Of a stretch of 64,000 nt of DNA, positions 22,481 through 36,368 are shown piece after piece. Where the stretch lies: assembly GCA_958298945.1 (NCBI GenBank), contig OY282605.1, positions 9,385,811 to 9,449,810 of the forward strand, read 5' to 3'. The position numbers and the translations under genes were made by a program. The DNA is from Atherix ibis (Eukaryota; Arthropoda; Insecta; Diptera; Athericidae). The stretch's first letter is position 1. Each line of letters begins with the position of its first letter. The notes under the pieces are model-generated. The model was not told the origin of the DNA and searched no databases. It saw nothing but the letters and a program-made list of their open reading frames with translations.

Positions 22481-25480
22481 GTCACATAGCATATCGTCGG
22501 AGGTGGTAAATCGTTTGCTTTTTAGAATCGATATGTTCACGAATTTTTTCGTGCATTTCAATAGCGATAATTATCCAAATTTGAATTGAATTATTCTAAC
22601 CGTGTTCGTTCTGTGTTGTGTTCTATTCTAAAAAAAAACAAACAAAACAAAACCAAAATAAATTAAAAATGTTTAACTGAAATAAGAAAAATAAAAGAAA
22701 TTTTTTTAAAAGGTAAATCGGGTTTGAATAATTAAAAAAAAAAAACAACAAAAAAAAATTTCTAACAATAATGGTGAAGATAAGATGCTGAGCTGATTCG
22801 GGGGGGATTTAGAAAAATTTCATTGTGGTTTTGTGAAAAAAATCAAATTGGAATGTCCTTTTTTTCCCGGAAATAGTGAGTGGGAGGAATAAAATTTCCC
22901 TATCATTAAATTATTTAAGTTTTCCTGTTAATAATAATTCAGTTGTATTGTGAAAAAAAAAATAGAAGAAAAAAAACTGAAAAGAAAAGTGATCGAAAAT
23001 CCTTAGAAAAGCATAATTGTTGTGATTATTTTAAGGGCTGAGGGAAAAAAAGGATGAGAGAATCTTTCGTTCATTATTTTGTGCAATAAAAAATAATTCA
23101 AGTGGGAGAATTTTTTTCTTCTTTGTTAAATAAAACTTTTTAATATAGGATAATATTTTTTTTTTACCTTTTAATAATAAATAAATGAAAAACAAAATAA
23201 TGTTTTTATGGGAAAAAAAATTGAAGAGAAAAATCAACGAAGATTATAGAGAAAGATTTTAGAAAAGAAAAGAGCATCCATCATTTTCTATCCATTTTCC
23301 CATCCATCCGTCGTGGTTCTCTTTCGGAGTAGAATATCTAAAAATAGAAATTTCAATATAAATAAAAAAAATCTATTTTATGATAAGAACTTTTGGTTCA
23401 TCATAAAAACATTGGAGAGTTATCATATTATTCAATTTTTATTAATAAATTTCATGTTATTTTTAATGTTTTAGATTTTCTATCTGCTCGTCGTTATGTT
23501 CAGAAAAGATGCACTTTTTTTCTCCTAGTTTCTTAAAGTTTCTTAGTGTGAATTTTGTGTAGATTTATTTCTGGTGTTTTTTTTTTTGTTGTTACAATAA
23601 AAACTTGATTATTATGAGTAATTATTAAAATGGTTTTTATTTTTTTTTGTTTATTGAAACAATAAATATTAATAAGAATAATGAATATTGAAATTGGAAA
23701 GAAGAAAAAAAAACTCAAGGACAGATTTTATAGGAAAATTTTTTTTTTTTTGAGAATAATTTAAAAAAAAAACTTATCTGAAAATAGAATATTTGGTAAT
23801 GTATGAAAAGGAATTTTAAATGAAACAATTTTTTTATCAATTAAGAAGAAGAAAACTTCGCATAGAATAGATTTTACCAAAATCTTATCACACTTCCCCA
23901 TATTGGATGTTTTCACACACACACACACACCCACACGCATTCGTGATATTATCAATAATTATAACTAACAGAAGAACATATTTGTGTGCGTACATATGCA
24001 CGATTATTGCATGTAGCATCCATTATCATTTGTTAATTTAACGTTTGGAAAAAAATTACAATAGATAAATTTTTTTTTTTAAATCAAAATATGCACTTTG
24101 ATATTTTTTTCTTTTTGGTTTTTATTGATAAAATTTTTATTGATAAAAGTTTTTTTAAAAGAGAAAACAATTTTTTTTTAAAGGATACATAAAATTATGA
24201 ACAAAAAAAAATACAAAACAAATCACATTAAAAAACAAAAATTTACAAACGAAAGAAATTTATTTTTAAAAATTTAGACCAATTTTTAAAATTTTACTAA
24301 CGAATCTTAACGGAACAGAATATCAAAAGCTTTAATTAATAATTTATTAATGCAATTGGAAAAATGCTTCGTTTTTTATCTTATTTTTTCTAAATAAAAG
24401 AGAAAAACTTCTAAATTTACTGAATATTTCTGATTATTTAAAAAAAAATTATTTTTATATAAAATTATAAAATATTCAATAAAATAAATTTTGTAACATT
24501 TTTAAGAATTTAAAATACTTTTTTTTTTAGGAAATAGTGTTTATTCTAGAAAATATTTGAGTTTTGTTTGGCTTTGTAGGGTCTCTAAGATAAAAGAGAC
24601 AGGCGCCATTTTAAAAATTTCAAAAAGTTGCAAAATTAATTTTATTATTATTTAATTTGTTTTTTTTTTTTTTATAAAAATTTTAATTTTAAAAGATTTT
24701 ATTTGCAATTGCATCAATAAATATCAATTAAAGTTTTTGATATTCATCCATTTAGACAAAATTTTTAAAAATTTACTTTTTCAAATTTTTTTTAAATGTC
24801 ATTTTAATTCTTTTAAGAATTTTATTCTTAATAAAAAAAACCAAATTCTCTGAACATTTTTTTTTCTCTCTTTTAACAAAACTTTTATCAATAAAAATTC
24901 ACAAAAAATTGTCACATTTACGTTGTTTATATAAAAAATAAATAAGAAAAACATATCAAAATGCATATCTAATTTTTTTTATACGTAAAATTAACAAATA
25001 GTACTTCTTGTAATTATTACACTTTTTTTTAAACCCAAATACGTGAATATGTTTTTAATGTAAAATTCAATAAATTTTTTCGTATGTTATGTTTAAGAAA
25101 AACTATATAAAAAAACTTTTTTTTTTAATTCTAATAAAATATCCTTGTTTTGATTTCAATTTATGGTACGAAAAAAACATATTTGAATATTTAGTATTTT
25201 ATAAAACAAACAAAAAATATGCAATTAGGAAAAACTTAACGAAAAAAAGGCCTTTGTATTATTTAAAAAATATTCGAAAATTTTTATACTAAAAAAAAAG
25301 AATTTTTTTTAAAATTATGACTCCATTTTTATTTATAAGAACCCTTAATAAATTGTTAAACAAGAATTAGGGAGAATTTATTCTAATTAAAAGAAAAAAA
25401 CAAATTTTTTAAATTTTTATTACAACTAAAAAATAATATGAAAAACATAGAAAATAAGAACAAAAACGTCAAAAATTTTG
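22481..25480. other. Extremely A+T-rich tract, no gene recognised
   Basis: About 3 kb dominated by A and T homopolymers. Short frames are Lys/Phe/Ile-rich and typical of chance. A (CA)n run lies at 23914-23930. I see no element ends. Confidence 0.55.
23914..23930. repeat. (CA)n microsatellite
   Basis: Uninterrupted CA dinucleotides followed by CCACACGC. Confidence 0.9.
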
Positions 25481-26824
25481 TGCAATTTTCTGTTCAGATT
25501 GTGAAGAGTTGTCAACTTTTGACGTTTGCCAATGTCCTCCGTTCGTGCTCCTACCATCGCACAAACACACACTCCGTTAATGACCATGAATAACCAGCGC
25601 ATACGTCAAATTTTTTACGATTTACTCTCTGCTGTGAAGTTACAGTCTCTCAGGAAAATGTCATCTCTTCTTTTATCACTCATTCATTGTTTATTATCGT
25701 TTCTGTTTTCGTTTTTGCTGCATTTTCATTTTCATTTTCATTTTTTCTTTTATTTCCATAATAATTCAATTTGGCAGGACATCATTAAAAGCGGAAACGC
25801 CATCGACTGACTTTTGGGGGCGGCTACTACCATTAATTCAAGTTTTACGATTCCTTCTGTTCAAATACAATCGAAATCAGTGAAAATTACTAATACTATG
25901 AAAATTTCTATACACAATTCGTATTGTTGTTATTGTTATTATTATTATTTACGGGGTTAATATTTTGTCAATAAAAAATATTGTATTGGTGAGTACACCC
26001 TTCCTTCTCGTCGTCTTCCTTTTTCTTAATTTCTTTGTGTTCGCATTTTTTATGAATATTTTCTTCCTTTTTTGACTTTTTTCTGAGACGATAACCGTTT
26101 ATGTGTAATAATACAAAAGCTCAATTTTTAATAATTTTCTTAAAAAAGTCCATTAAATCAAGTGCTATAAATTATTAGCTTCCATTAAGTAGGAAAGTGG
26201 GATTGTTAGGCGACAGGACAAAAAAAATATGTAAAAATCATGAAATTATAAGGCAAATCGAGCCCCCCCCCCCCCCACATTCATTGATTGTCATAATTTT
26301 TTGCTGTTGTTGTTGTTGTTGTTGTTGTTTTGTTTTGTCCTACCACCCTTCATTTATCCGAACAAACCAATCGAGAAAAGGTCCTGTTCTGATATAATTT
26401 GAGCTCTGTTGTCTTACCGCCTTCACTCTGACATCTCCTTTTATGGTACTTTATCAATTTACATTTTACGCATTTTGTCGAGGGTAACATTTCAGTAACC
26501 TGGAGGAAGGCTTTGATGCGTGCTAAACAGGATTCCTGACGGTTGGTGCTGTTTCTATTGGGGTGTTGCAAAGCATGCTTTTTCCATTTGTTGCATCATC
26601 CCCAAAAAGCATTAGGACTATTGACGTTTCTACTATACGCATTCTTATATTTACCACATTGAACAGTTTATAGAATCATGAACAAAATGAACAGCAAATA
26701 CAAAGGATCTAAATAAAAACAAAACGAAAATTGAAGAAAAAAAACTCTCTTATTAAATAGTGAAAATTGAGAGTAGACATTTTTTTTCACAGCTCCTTTA
26801 GGTATTACGGGCTTATTTCAATAT
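25481..26824. other. Mixed spacer with simple repeats, no gene recognised
   Basis: A less A+T-rich patch at 25500-25870 includes a TTTTCA hexamer run (about 25722-25750). A 14-base C run lies at 26263-26276 and a TTG run at about 26300-26330. The 94-codon plus-strand frame at 25526-25810 contains the hexamer run and shows no domain. Confidence 0.45.
26263..26276. repeat. Poly-C tract of 14 bases
   Basis: A pure C run in an otherwise A+T-rich context, soon followed by a TTG triplet run. Length errors in assembly are likely here. Confidence 0.9.
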
Positions 26825-27420
26825 ACACTGTAGGCCGAAAATATGCGACCACTTTGGTTTTTAAACAAGCCAAAAATTGGTTTAATAAAAACAATCGGAA
26901 AAAATATTTTTTATAAATTATATTAATTTTTATCTTTAATATGAAAAAAAATTATTTTGTATATTCATTTGTTATGATCAAATTAAAAAATAAAAAATAA
27001 AAAAATAAACTCAAACCACAAAATATGCTCATCTTTCCAGTTTGTTGGTGGTAAACCAATGGCGAACTGTGGTAAATTAAGAAGGCAGTTAAGACTGCCA
27101 AGTCTAATAATTTTTACCGACATTTTAAATGAATGTCACTTAACACAGAAATCTATTTTGAATAGTACTCTTTTCATTGTGGAGCTCCTAAATCCAACAA
27201 CTTCTTTCCCAATTCTTTAAAAGAATCTAATATGACAATTACATATTTTTTCAGGCTGATTTTTTGCTCACGAAGGTTCTGTTTTTGGACTCAAAATTTA
27301 CTCATTTGTCCAGAGTATAATTTTAAAGACCTTAGAAGTTCAGTTTTTTAACAGGAATAAAACGCAATGCAATCATTTTTTTATTTTGCTTGCGTAGTTA
27401 TGTCCCTAAATAGACCAGGC
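26825..27420 (-). mobile_element. Possible Tc1-like transposon relic
   Basis: The left edge 'ACTGTAGGCCGAAAATATGC' followed by GACCACTTTGG resembles Tc1-type termini. On the minus strand near 27320-27290 a short reading 'KIILWTNE' resembles the first catalytic block of Tc1 transposases. I found no matching right terminus and no second or third catalytic block, so this stays tentative. Confidence 0.3.
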
Positions 27421-28065
27421 AGCTTTTAATAGCCTTTTCACCAATTTTAGAGATACTGATTTGGTAGGACTTTTATTTAATTCGAACTAAATTTGAGGTA
27501 CTTGTGTAAGGGTGCTATTCCTTTTAATTGGTACCTACCTTGAATTTTAGTAATTTATGGCCCATCAGATCGTCTTAAGCTTCGATAACTTTCGATCTGA
27601 TTATAACGTTCTATAGTTCTATGAGCGCAACTCTTTCAAATTATAAGCTTAGTCGCTATAAAATACTCCGATTTAACCACATTTAAATAAAGTAACAGGA
27701 AACATGTTTTTAAATTTTTTCCATGTTTTTAAATTTTTCACTTACAATTTAAGATAAATATTAAGAAATAAAGGATTAAATTAATCAATAAAAAAATTAA
27801 AATTCATGTACTTTCTCCAAAACAGCATCATAAAAATTTAAAATTTAGATAATTTTACTTGGTCTGTTATTGGCAAAAGAGTGAAAACTTGAATTCAATT
27901 GAAGGCGTTTCCCCCCTAATATTTCAAGAAATAATAAAATATTTTAAATGTTATTTATTCTTATTTATTATCTATTATATTATACATTTAAAGAAATAAT
28001 ATAAGATTACGGATTTATTAAGATTTTAACAAAACATTTCTAAAGATTATGTTTTTGTATTTTTG
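27421..28065. other. A+T-rich spacer before the 42-bp minisatellite
   Basis: No gene or element ends recognised. Some near-direct duplication is visible at about 27705-27740 (CATGTTTTTAAATTTTT twice). Confidence 0.5.
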
Positions 28066-29908
28066 GTGTCTTGTATTTTTGTGCCTGTAGTGTGTGTTGT
28101 TATCAAGGAAGTCTACTATTTTTGGGTTGTAGTGTGTGTTGTTAAAACATGGAAGTCGTCCGTGTCGTACGTGGACTAATAATTTTGACGTACAGTGTAT
28201 GTGGTTGTCAAGGTGGTCTAATATTAATGACCTGCGATGTGTGTTGTTATAAAGGAAGTCTTATATTTTTGGCCTGTAGTGTGCGGTGTAATCAAGGTGG
28301 TCTAATATTTTTGGCCTGCAGTGTATGTGATTATCAAGGAGGTCTAATATTTTTGGGCTGTGGTGCGTGTTGTTATCAAGGAAGTCTTATATTTTTGACC
28401 TGCACTGTATGTGGTTATCAAGGTGGTCTAATATTTTTGGGTTGTACTACGTTTTGTTATCAAGGAAGTCGTATATTTCTGACCTGCCGTGTATTTGGTT
28501 ATTAAGGTGGTCAAATATTTTTGGGCTGTCATTTGTGTTGTAATCAAGGAAGTCTTATATTTTTGACCTGCAGTGTATTTAGTTTTCGAGGAGATTTAAT
28601 ATTTTTGGGCTGCGGTGCGTGTTGTTATCAAGAAAGTCTTATATTTTTGGGCTGTGGTGTGTTTTGTACTCAAGGTGGACTAATATTTTTGACCTGCTGT
28701 GTATGTGATTATCAAGGAGGTCTAATATTTTTGGGCTGTGGTGCGTGTTGTTATCAAGGAAGTCTTATATTTTTGACCTGCACTGTATGTGGTTATCAAG
28801 GTGGTCTAATATTTTTGTGTTGTACTACGTTTTGTTATCAAGGAAGTCGTATATTTCTGACCTGCCGTGTATTTGGTTATTAAGGTGGTCAAATATTTTT
28901 GGGCTGTCATTTGTGTTGTAATCAAGGAAGTCTTATATTTTTGACCTGCAGTGTATTTAGTTTTCGAGGAGATTTAATATTTTTGGGCTGCGGTGCGTGT
29001 TGTTATCAAGAAAGTCTTATATTTTTGGGCTGTGGTGTGTGTTGTAATCAAGGTGGTCTAATATTTTTGGCCTGCAGTGTATGTGATTGTCAAGGAGGTC
29101 TTATATTTTTGGGCTGTGGTGCGTGTTGTTATCAAGGAAGTCTTATATTTTTGACCTGCACTGTATGTGGTTATCAAGGTGGTCTAATATTTTTGGGTTG
29201 TACTACGTTTTGTTATCAAGGAAGTCGTATATTTCTGACTTGCCGTGTATTTGGTTATCAAGGTGGTCTAATATTTTTGGGCTGTCATTTGTGTTGTAAT
29301 CAAGGAAGTCTTATATTTTTGACCTGCAGTGTATTTAGTTATCGAGGAGATTTAATATTTTTGGGCTGCGGTGCGTGTTGTTATCAAGAAAGTCTTATAT
29401 TTTTGGGCTGTGGTGTGTTTTGTACTCAAGGTGGACTAATATTTTTGACCTGCTGTGTGTGTTGTAATCAAGATGGTCTAATATTTTTGGGCTGCCGTGC
29501 ATTTTGTTGTCAAGGAAGTCTTATATTTTTGGCCTGTAGTGTGCGGTGTAATCAAGGTGGTCTAATATTTTTGGCCTGCCGTGTATGTGATTATCAAGGT
29601 GGTCTAATATTTTTGGCCTTCAGTGCTAGTTGCTATCAAGGTAGTCTTATATTTTTGGCCTGCAGTATATGTGATTATCAAGGAGGTCTAATATTTTTGT
29701 GCTGTAGTGTGTTTTGTTATCAAGGAAGTCTTATATTTTTGACCAGCAGTGTATGTGGTTATCAAGGTGGACTAATAGTTTTCGACTGTATTGCGTGTGA
29801 TTATCAAGGTGGTCTAATATTTATGGGCTGTGGTGCGTGTTGTTGTAAGGGAAGTCTGATATTTTGATATTTTTTACCTGCAGTGTGCGCTGTAATTAAC
29901 GTGGTCAA
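28066..29908 (+). repeat. 42-bp minisatellite with 378-bp higher-order repeat and open frames
   Basis: About 44 units of 42 bp. The unit has the form TGTAGTGTGTGTTGTTATCA, then AGGAAGTCTTATATTTTTGG plus two bases. Translated on the plus strand it is a 14-residue repeat of the form QGGLIFLGCGACCY. Frames run 28149-28505, 28521-28883 and 28899-29867 (322 codons). A nine-unit block recurs at 378-bp intervals: two TAA stops, at 28503-28505 and 28881-28883, are the same position one period apart, and at 29259-29261 the codon is CAA. A second frame is also open over part of the array (29087-29299). The simplest reading is a non-coding minisatellite whose unit length is a multiple of three; a Cys-rich repeat protein cannot be excluded. 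Confidence 0.93.
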
Positions 29909-31769
29909 ATAGTAAATTTTTAAAAAAAATTAAAAAAAATCAAAAAAAAATCGAACTTTTCCCCTTTAATAAAAGAAAAAAAGGACAAGAAGTGTGAAAA
30001 AGAGAGCATGAGCGTGTGTAGAGGTGGATATTAGCGAGTATATGTGTACATTTTGAAAACCGCCATCATTGATAGTCGAATGATAAGAGCGAGTCAAAAG
30101 TCTCACTCAATTTTCCAATTTCAGTCAATTTGGATCTCTTTCGTAGTGTTTCTGCCGATGAAAAATGGCTTCCGGACGATTTTTGTTTCCTGTTTTTTTT
30201 CTTCTTTTTTAGGTCTAACCAAAAAAATTGCATTTGCGTCGATACGCAAATTGAATTTGTAATTATGCTTTTACTATGAATTAATTTTAAAAGCGATTTA
30301 ATGTTAGATGGTCAAGAGGAGTGGGGGGTGAGGGTGGATTAAGGACTTAATATTTGTTATTCTCTCTTTTTAGTCTTATTATAAAAAAAGCATAATTGCG
30401 ATAAATCCTTTTCAATGAGTACTCGTTTTTTTTTTTTAATGTTGAAGTATTTTTTCTTAATTATCGAAATATTGTAGATCGTAAAATGCTTTCTTGTTTC
30501 GCAATAATTGGTTAAGTTGATAAAAGCTTGTTTATTATTGCTTGAAGAGTTTCAGTTAAGCTTTTATTCTATTATTATTATTATTTTTTTTTTTTTTTTG
30601 ATTTTGTATTATTTTTTTCCGTACAATTTCAAGCAGTATTTCTGTTGTGCTCTCGTGTGTAAAATTGTAAAGAGAAAAATGCCTCAAGCGTAACTACATT
30701 ATTTTGAAAAAAAAAAAAAAAATTTTGCACACATGGACACGGCCATTTTATACCAATACTACCAACTCTAATCACTAACACTATCATAACCGAAAACGTC
30801 ATCAGCAGTTTATCTTTTTGATATGAGCATCATCCTTCCAGTTCAGATAATTTTATTTCTTTCTCTTCTCTCTTTTTTCCCTTTCACTGACGTTTGTATT
30901 GTTTAGCCTTCGTCGTAGTTTTATTTAAAAGGCGGGCTTTTATTATTTTATAGAAATTTAAGAAAAAAACCCGTAAAAGAAAACTTTTGAGATGCAATAA
31001 AAAAAACTACTCGAAAGGCTAGTTAGTTGGTCAGTATTTTATTTTTGTTGTTGTTATGTACGCTTAAACAATTCACAACTTGTCATAGGCACATTATTAT
31101 TATATATTCTTGAATTTATTATATTATTGAGGAAATTTTTTCCAGAAGTACAAAGTACAATAAAAAGAACAAAACAACAAAACTAAAGTTAAGGAACTAA
31201 AACGGTCAAAGATGACAGCAATCATCCTTGAACTTAGCCGAAGTTCTCTTTCTTCATAAATAAGCTGTCCATCTTATTTCTGTTTGCCGTCTTTAATTTT
31301 CTTATCCACTGACTGAGTTGTTGGTGTGTTTTTTTGGCTTTTTGCTTGTTAAATCTTCGAAGGCATCGTAAACAACAACGCATATATTCATTTAGCCATC
31401 ATCCTTCTGTATTCATGATTGACTGATGACTGTTCACCAGTTCATCATTGTGTGAGCTATGGTGGATAACAATTTTGCCTGAAGGGCTTTTTTCAATTAC
31501 AAGAGAAACTTTGTATTGATTTTTGGGTGGAAAATGAAAAATTCAAAAAGAATTATTTACGTAGTTTTGATTAGGAAACTGATAGTGGAGAAAAAAAAAA
31601 CTCTTTAGCAAAAAAATTAAAAGAAATTAAAGGATAGCAAGTAAAAGATTTTTGTACAATAATTTTCTTATATAAAATTACACTTAAAAATAAATCTGAA
31701 GGTTAACAATATAGACTAAGATTGATTTAAGGTTTTTGGTTGGATCATGTTTGTTTCTATGTCAACTAT
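29909..31769. other. A+T-rich spacer, no gene recognised
   Basis: A less A+T-rich patch at about 29985-30180 gives a 72-codon frame without a domain. The remainder has poly-T and poly-A runs and no recognisable elements up to the transposon end at 31770. Confidence 0.45.
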
Positions 31770-33585
31770 CGGGTTATCCATTTTGTGGTTCGAAAAGTAT
31801 AGCTGTGTTAAACACACATGTCACTAAAGGTTAGAGTTTTGTTTCGTGCCTAAAAAGGACATTATGGTCGTCAATTGAGGAGCCTGGAAAAACTGTAATG
31901 CCCACACCAACCCATACAACTTATCCCATCCAACCTAATGCAGCAAATTTGACGTGTACAGATACTCTGACGCATACAGTAAATTTTACAAATCTAGACT
32001 TAGAATAATTTTGAAAAAAGTGCGCCCAAAATCTGTTGTTTTATGGCACATTATGGACCATTTTTCGAGGAGTAGTACTGTACAGGTTCGGTTCTCCATT
32101 ATTTTTAAGTCCGAATCTGTCAAATTTGCTGCATGGATATGAGTTTTGGTTTAGATGCGTGCGTCGTACTGTGATCTGTCCACTGGAACCTGGAAACACT
32201 GTAATGCCCACATCAACGTCTAACCCAATGCTCACTCACACCAATCCATACAACTCGTCCCATCCAACCTAATGCAGCAAATTTGACGTAATACTCTGAG
32301 GCATACAGAAAATTTAAAAAATCTGGACTTAGAATAATTTTGAAAAAAGTGCGCCTAAAACCGGTATAATACTACTAATCCTGTGCATTATCTTAGCGTA
32401 CGCTGTTAATAGTCGATTTAACGGCGCGCTCACCATTTGGGCTTGTTTTATGGTACATTATGGATAATTTTGCATATGGAGTTACATTTCCATCCATATA
32501 AAGTAAAGATCCTGCAATAATTGAAGCCTATCGAGCATGAAATTCGCGAAAAATGCCTGATTGGGTGCAGCAACAACCGATTTTGGATGCTGATTTTTCG
32601 AACAAAATTCTCTCCAACGATGAGGTTCATTTCTCGCTCATTGAAAACGTCGATAAGCAAAATTTTCGTTTATGGGGCTCTAAAAATCCATAAGTAACTG
32701 TGGAGAAGCCATTTTATCTGCAAAATGTAACTGCCTGATGTTCTTTTTGGTCTGAAGGTGTCATTGACTCTTTCTTTAAAAGTTTCAAAAAAAAACCCTT
32801 CCAAAATTAAAAACTTTCAAAAAATAATTTTTCTTAAAAGTGAAGGTCAGCAAGAGCTTTTATATAAAGCCATTATATCCGTATGGTATGCATTTAGTTC
32901 TATAGGTATCATTAGCCCGTTATTTTCTAAAAATTATGAAGGATAGACCGCTACCGTTTATACTGACCGCTTTAATCTGACGTATATATGGTTTCAACAA
33001 GATGGCACCGCTAGCCTATCCATACAAAATGACAAATTTTGGTCTTATTGCACGAAAAGTTGGCAGGACTTTTAATTTCTTCTAGATTTGTGGATACGAG
33101 TATCAAATGCCCTCCAAGACCATGTGATTTGACGATATTATTATACATTTTCTTGTGGGTCTACAAAAAAAAATTACTTTCACGCAAACAGTCCTCAAAC
33201 TTGAGAGTATTTTAAAATCAACATGCCTCAAGTAATGGCCGAATTACAGTCCAAAATTTCCAACAATTTTAATCTGAAGCATATGTGGTTTCAGCAAGAT
33301 GGCACCACTAGCCTATCCATACAACATGGCAAATTTTGGACTTATTGCACAAAAAATTAGGCGTTTTTTTAGATTTGTGGAAGTCAAATAGCCTCCAAGA
33401 CCATGCGATTTGACGATATTCTACATTTTCTTGTGGGTCTACGCAGACAATCCTCAAACTTGAGAGTAATTTAAAACTAACATGCCTCAATTAATGACCG
33501 AATTACATTTTTTTTCGGTCCCAAAAAAGTCATCAAAAATTATCTCAAAAAAAAATCGAGTCCTGCAAGAAGTTTCCTGGCGTCC
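31770..33585 (+). mobile_element. Degenerate DD41D (rosa-like) transposon with two internal duplications
   Basis: The 5' terminus GGGTTATCCATTTTGTGG begins near 31769. On the plus strand, 32559-32770 encodes 'DWVQQQPILDADFSNKI', 'LSNDEVHFSL' with the first catalytic Asp kept, and 'NVDKQNFRLWGSKNP', a stop, then 'VTVEKPFYL'. The second catalytic block is present twice, about 297 bp apart: 'IWFQQDGTA' near 32985 and 'MWFQQDGTT' near 33282. Each is followed by frameshifted 'PPRPCDLT' and 'IFLWV'; in the second copy the third catalytic position reads Tyr. An upstream stretch is also duplicated (see next entry). No clear 3' terminus is found. Confidence 0.82.
31885..32355. repeat. Direct duplication within the transposon 5' region
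   Basis: 'CTGTAATGCCCACA' and 'CATCCAACCTAATGCAGCAA' followed by 'ATTTTGAAAAAAGTGCGCC' occur at about 31893-32025 and again at about 32200-32350. The copies differ by short indels. This block is not found in the other relics of the family in this window. Confidence 0.8.
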
Positions 33586-36368
33586 ATTTGATTGATGTTG
33601 TATTGCATAGATAACGGCAAGAGTACATATTATTTGGTAAAAAATGTTTTTTTTTATTCCGGGTGTTTTTTTTAAGGAATATTGGAATAATAACAAAATT
33701 TTTTTTTTGCCAGTACGAATAACTGCCACAATATTTGATAAATTGTGTCTTCAATAAATCGATGGTTTCGCAAAATATAGTGCCATTGTTCTGGAATCGG
33801 AGGTCGTTGATTATGATCTGGTAATACTGTCCAATAATAACAAAACAAGCTCCGATGTCAGTTAATTTCGGAAGAACAGTGAATTTTCTATGAAATTTAA
33901 TAGCGTCTCCAATATTTCAAGCTAATACCCATTATCGTTAAGCTAAGATTACAACGTGCTTCAAATACGCGATCTAAACATCAAATTTCACTATTTTGCC
34001 GCGTCTGACAGTTAAATATATGCGCGAGCACTCTCGATTTTTGCGCGTGAATGGGATTGTGCAGGTTCGCCGCGATCAGATTTTGTGTATTTCAACATTT
34101 TGAAATATATTTTTGATCGTGCAAACGGTTTATGCGTTTTTTATTGGTGAATTCTCTAGTTTGTCGCTACTGTTCTTATTTAGTAATTTTAATTATTCGT
34201 TTGTTTATTTAAATAAACATTTTATATTTTATTTTAACATTTAAATTAATCCGGTAATTTTATATCATTTTTAAAATTATTATCACTTTAGCAAATTTTT
34301 TTATCTCCCATAAATTCCTATTCAGGTTCCCTGGTTTTTAAGTTTTTTTTTCTAATTTTATTTTCTTTTCACCATTTTTTCTTCTTCCTCGCAGAGAACT
34401 TAGAAGTTTTTTTATCTCCTATATATTCTGGTATGGATTTCTTCTGATTATGGTGTTCAAGTTCAGTAGAAGTTCAAGTTCAGTAAATTTTTAATTTTTT
34501 ACCAAATTTTAATATTTTCCCATCTTTCCCAACACTGAGGAATTCCTAAAATTTTTTCATACCATAACAAAGCAATTCCCCTAAGAGCTTTTCTTAAAAG
34601 CAAGTCCGGAAAATCCTGTTTAGAATTTTTTTTCCCCGCAATAAAACAATTCCTAAAAATTCTATTTTCCACATTGAGAAAATTTCAACCTTTTCATGTA
34701 AACAAATTGAAAAGTTCAAAGTGGATAAAAATTAAGGACTTTTTTTTTTAAGTCCGTACAAGGTTAAAGGGCAACACGTGTCATCCTCTTCATGATAAAA
34801 GCACCACTTCGGAAACGAATTAGTCTATGTTGTTGGTTGGTGTGTGTGCTTTTTTTATGTTAATTTTAATTTTTTTTTTGTTGTAAAAGACAATCTAGAA
34901 AATATTAGATTTTGTCGACTCAATTAAAATGATTTTCTTTACGGTAGGAATGGATGGGTGATGGCCCATTATGAATGTAGGTACGTAGGCAGGTATGATG
35001 CCCTCCTTCATTCTGTAATTTATTGAGGAGTAAAATAAATTGTTTCAAGTTTTATGGTTGAATCATCTGCACGAGGATACATTGTTATCAGAACCTTGAA
35101 AGAGCAACCAAGGGCAACCGAAAAACCATTTTCCATTTTCTCCGGTTTCTGATACGGCAAGTGTTGCTAGTGTGTACGCGTACTCGAACAGGAGCGATAC
35201 CATCCCCTGGCTTTCCGCGAATTATCCAAAAACCATGTGCTGAGTTTTGTTATTGCCGCTGTTTCGGTCTTTTCGTACTTCCATCTCGTTTGAAGTTAAA
35301 ACATCTCCAAATGTGAAGGAGCGAATTTTACTCTGCATAGGGATGTATGCGTGCACGTGTACACAAGTGCGTTCGTGCGTGTTACATTATTCCTTATAGA
35401 CGATTATCCACCCATCCATCCATCGTTCAGTTGTCTTATTCATTCGTTCCTGTTAGGCCACCCTCTTAATATCCACCCTTGTTCATTTTGCCGAGGAAAT
35501 GGAGCGGAACACTATCGTTCTTGGTTTTGGCGTCGTCATTATTGTCGTCATCGTCATTGACAGCGTCATAACGTTTAATACTCCGAATGCACTTCCCATT
35601 ATTTGGGAATGTTCCAACGCTTGAAAGAGGAGCTGCCATTAAGATTCAAAATGTTTCTTTCAATTTTTCTTAATGTTCTTTTTTTGTTTTGTTATTGTTT
35701 ATTTTATGTTTTTTAGGGCAGTGTGACACGCCATATACCCATACATACCTACACTTTCGAAACGCTCCCATTATCATCGGATTCTCCCCGTGACAAGGCC
35801 TATCATGTCCTTCACACTCTATTCAGAGCACAAAATCCATCTTGTCTATTTTATTTAAATTCGTTTTAATTTTTCTTTTTATTGAATTTCTAAGAAGATT
35901 AACCAAAAATATGTTTTTTGATGATAAAATAAAATTCAGAGTATAGAATAAATTGTGTGGCCCATTTGTAGTGGGGAAAATGTGTCGACGTCAATGTTGG
36001 TGTTATGACGACAGCATAGGAAGAATTTTGTTTGTTGTCGAATGTGTACACAATGTCGGTTAGTACGTCATCGACACAGCATCCAAAATGGGTTTTTCTT
36101 TTTCTTCTTTTTTTTCCGGATGGTGTTGAGAGAATTTATCTGTCAAAGGAGGGGTTTTTGTTATTTTTGTCTTTTATTGCCCTTCAACGAAATTAAATTG
36201 TTTTTTTTTTTCGAAATTTCTTCCGGGATTTTATGTAATCTAAAATTTATACTAAATTTAAATGTTAAGAAGAAGAAAAATTAACAGCAAAAGGGTTTTT
36301 TTTGTTTGTAAAAATTAGGAAAGATACGGAAAAGGTGTGATAAATTACCGCCTCTCATTTTTTTGAGA
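33586..36368. other. Spacer, no gene recognised
   Basis: Mixed A/T-rich sequence. A less A+T-rich stretch at about 35080-35640 includes the ATCCACCCATCCATCC run near 35406, and its frames show no domain. Nothing here resembles transposon termini. Confidence 0.45.

Noticed and set aside
28149..29867. A Cys-rich repeat protein gene made of 14-residue units
   Set aside because: The open frames follow from a 42-bp unit without stops; more than one frame is open, stops interrupt two of three blocks, and there is no start context or flanking exon. Kept as a repeat.
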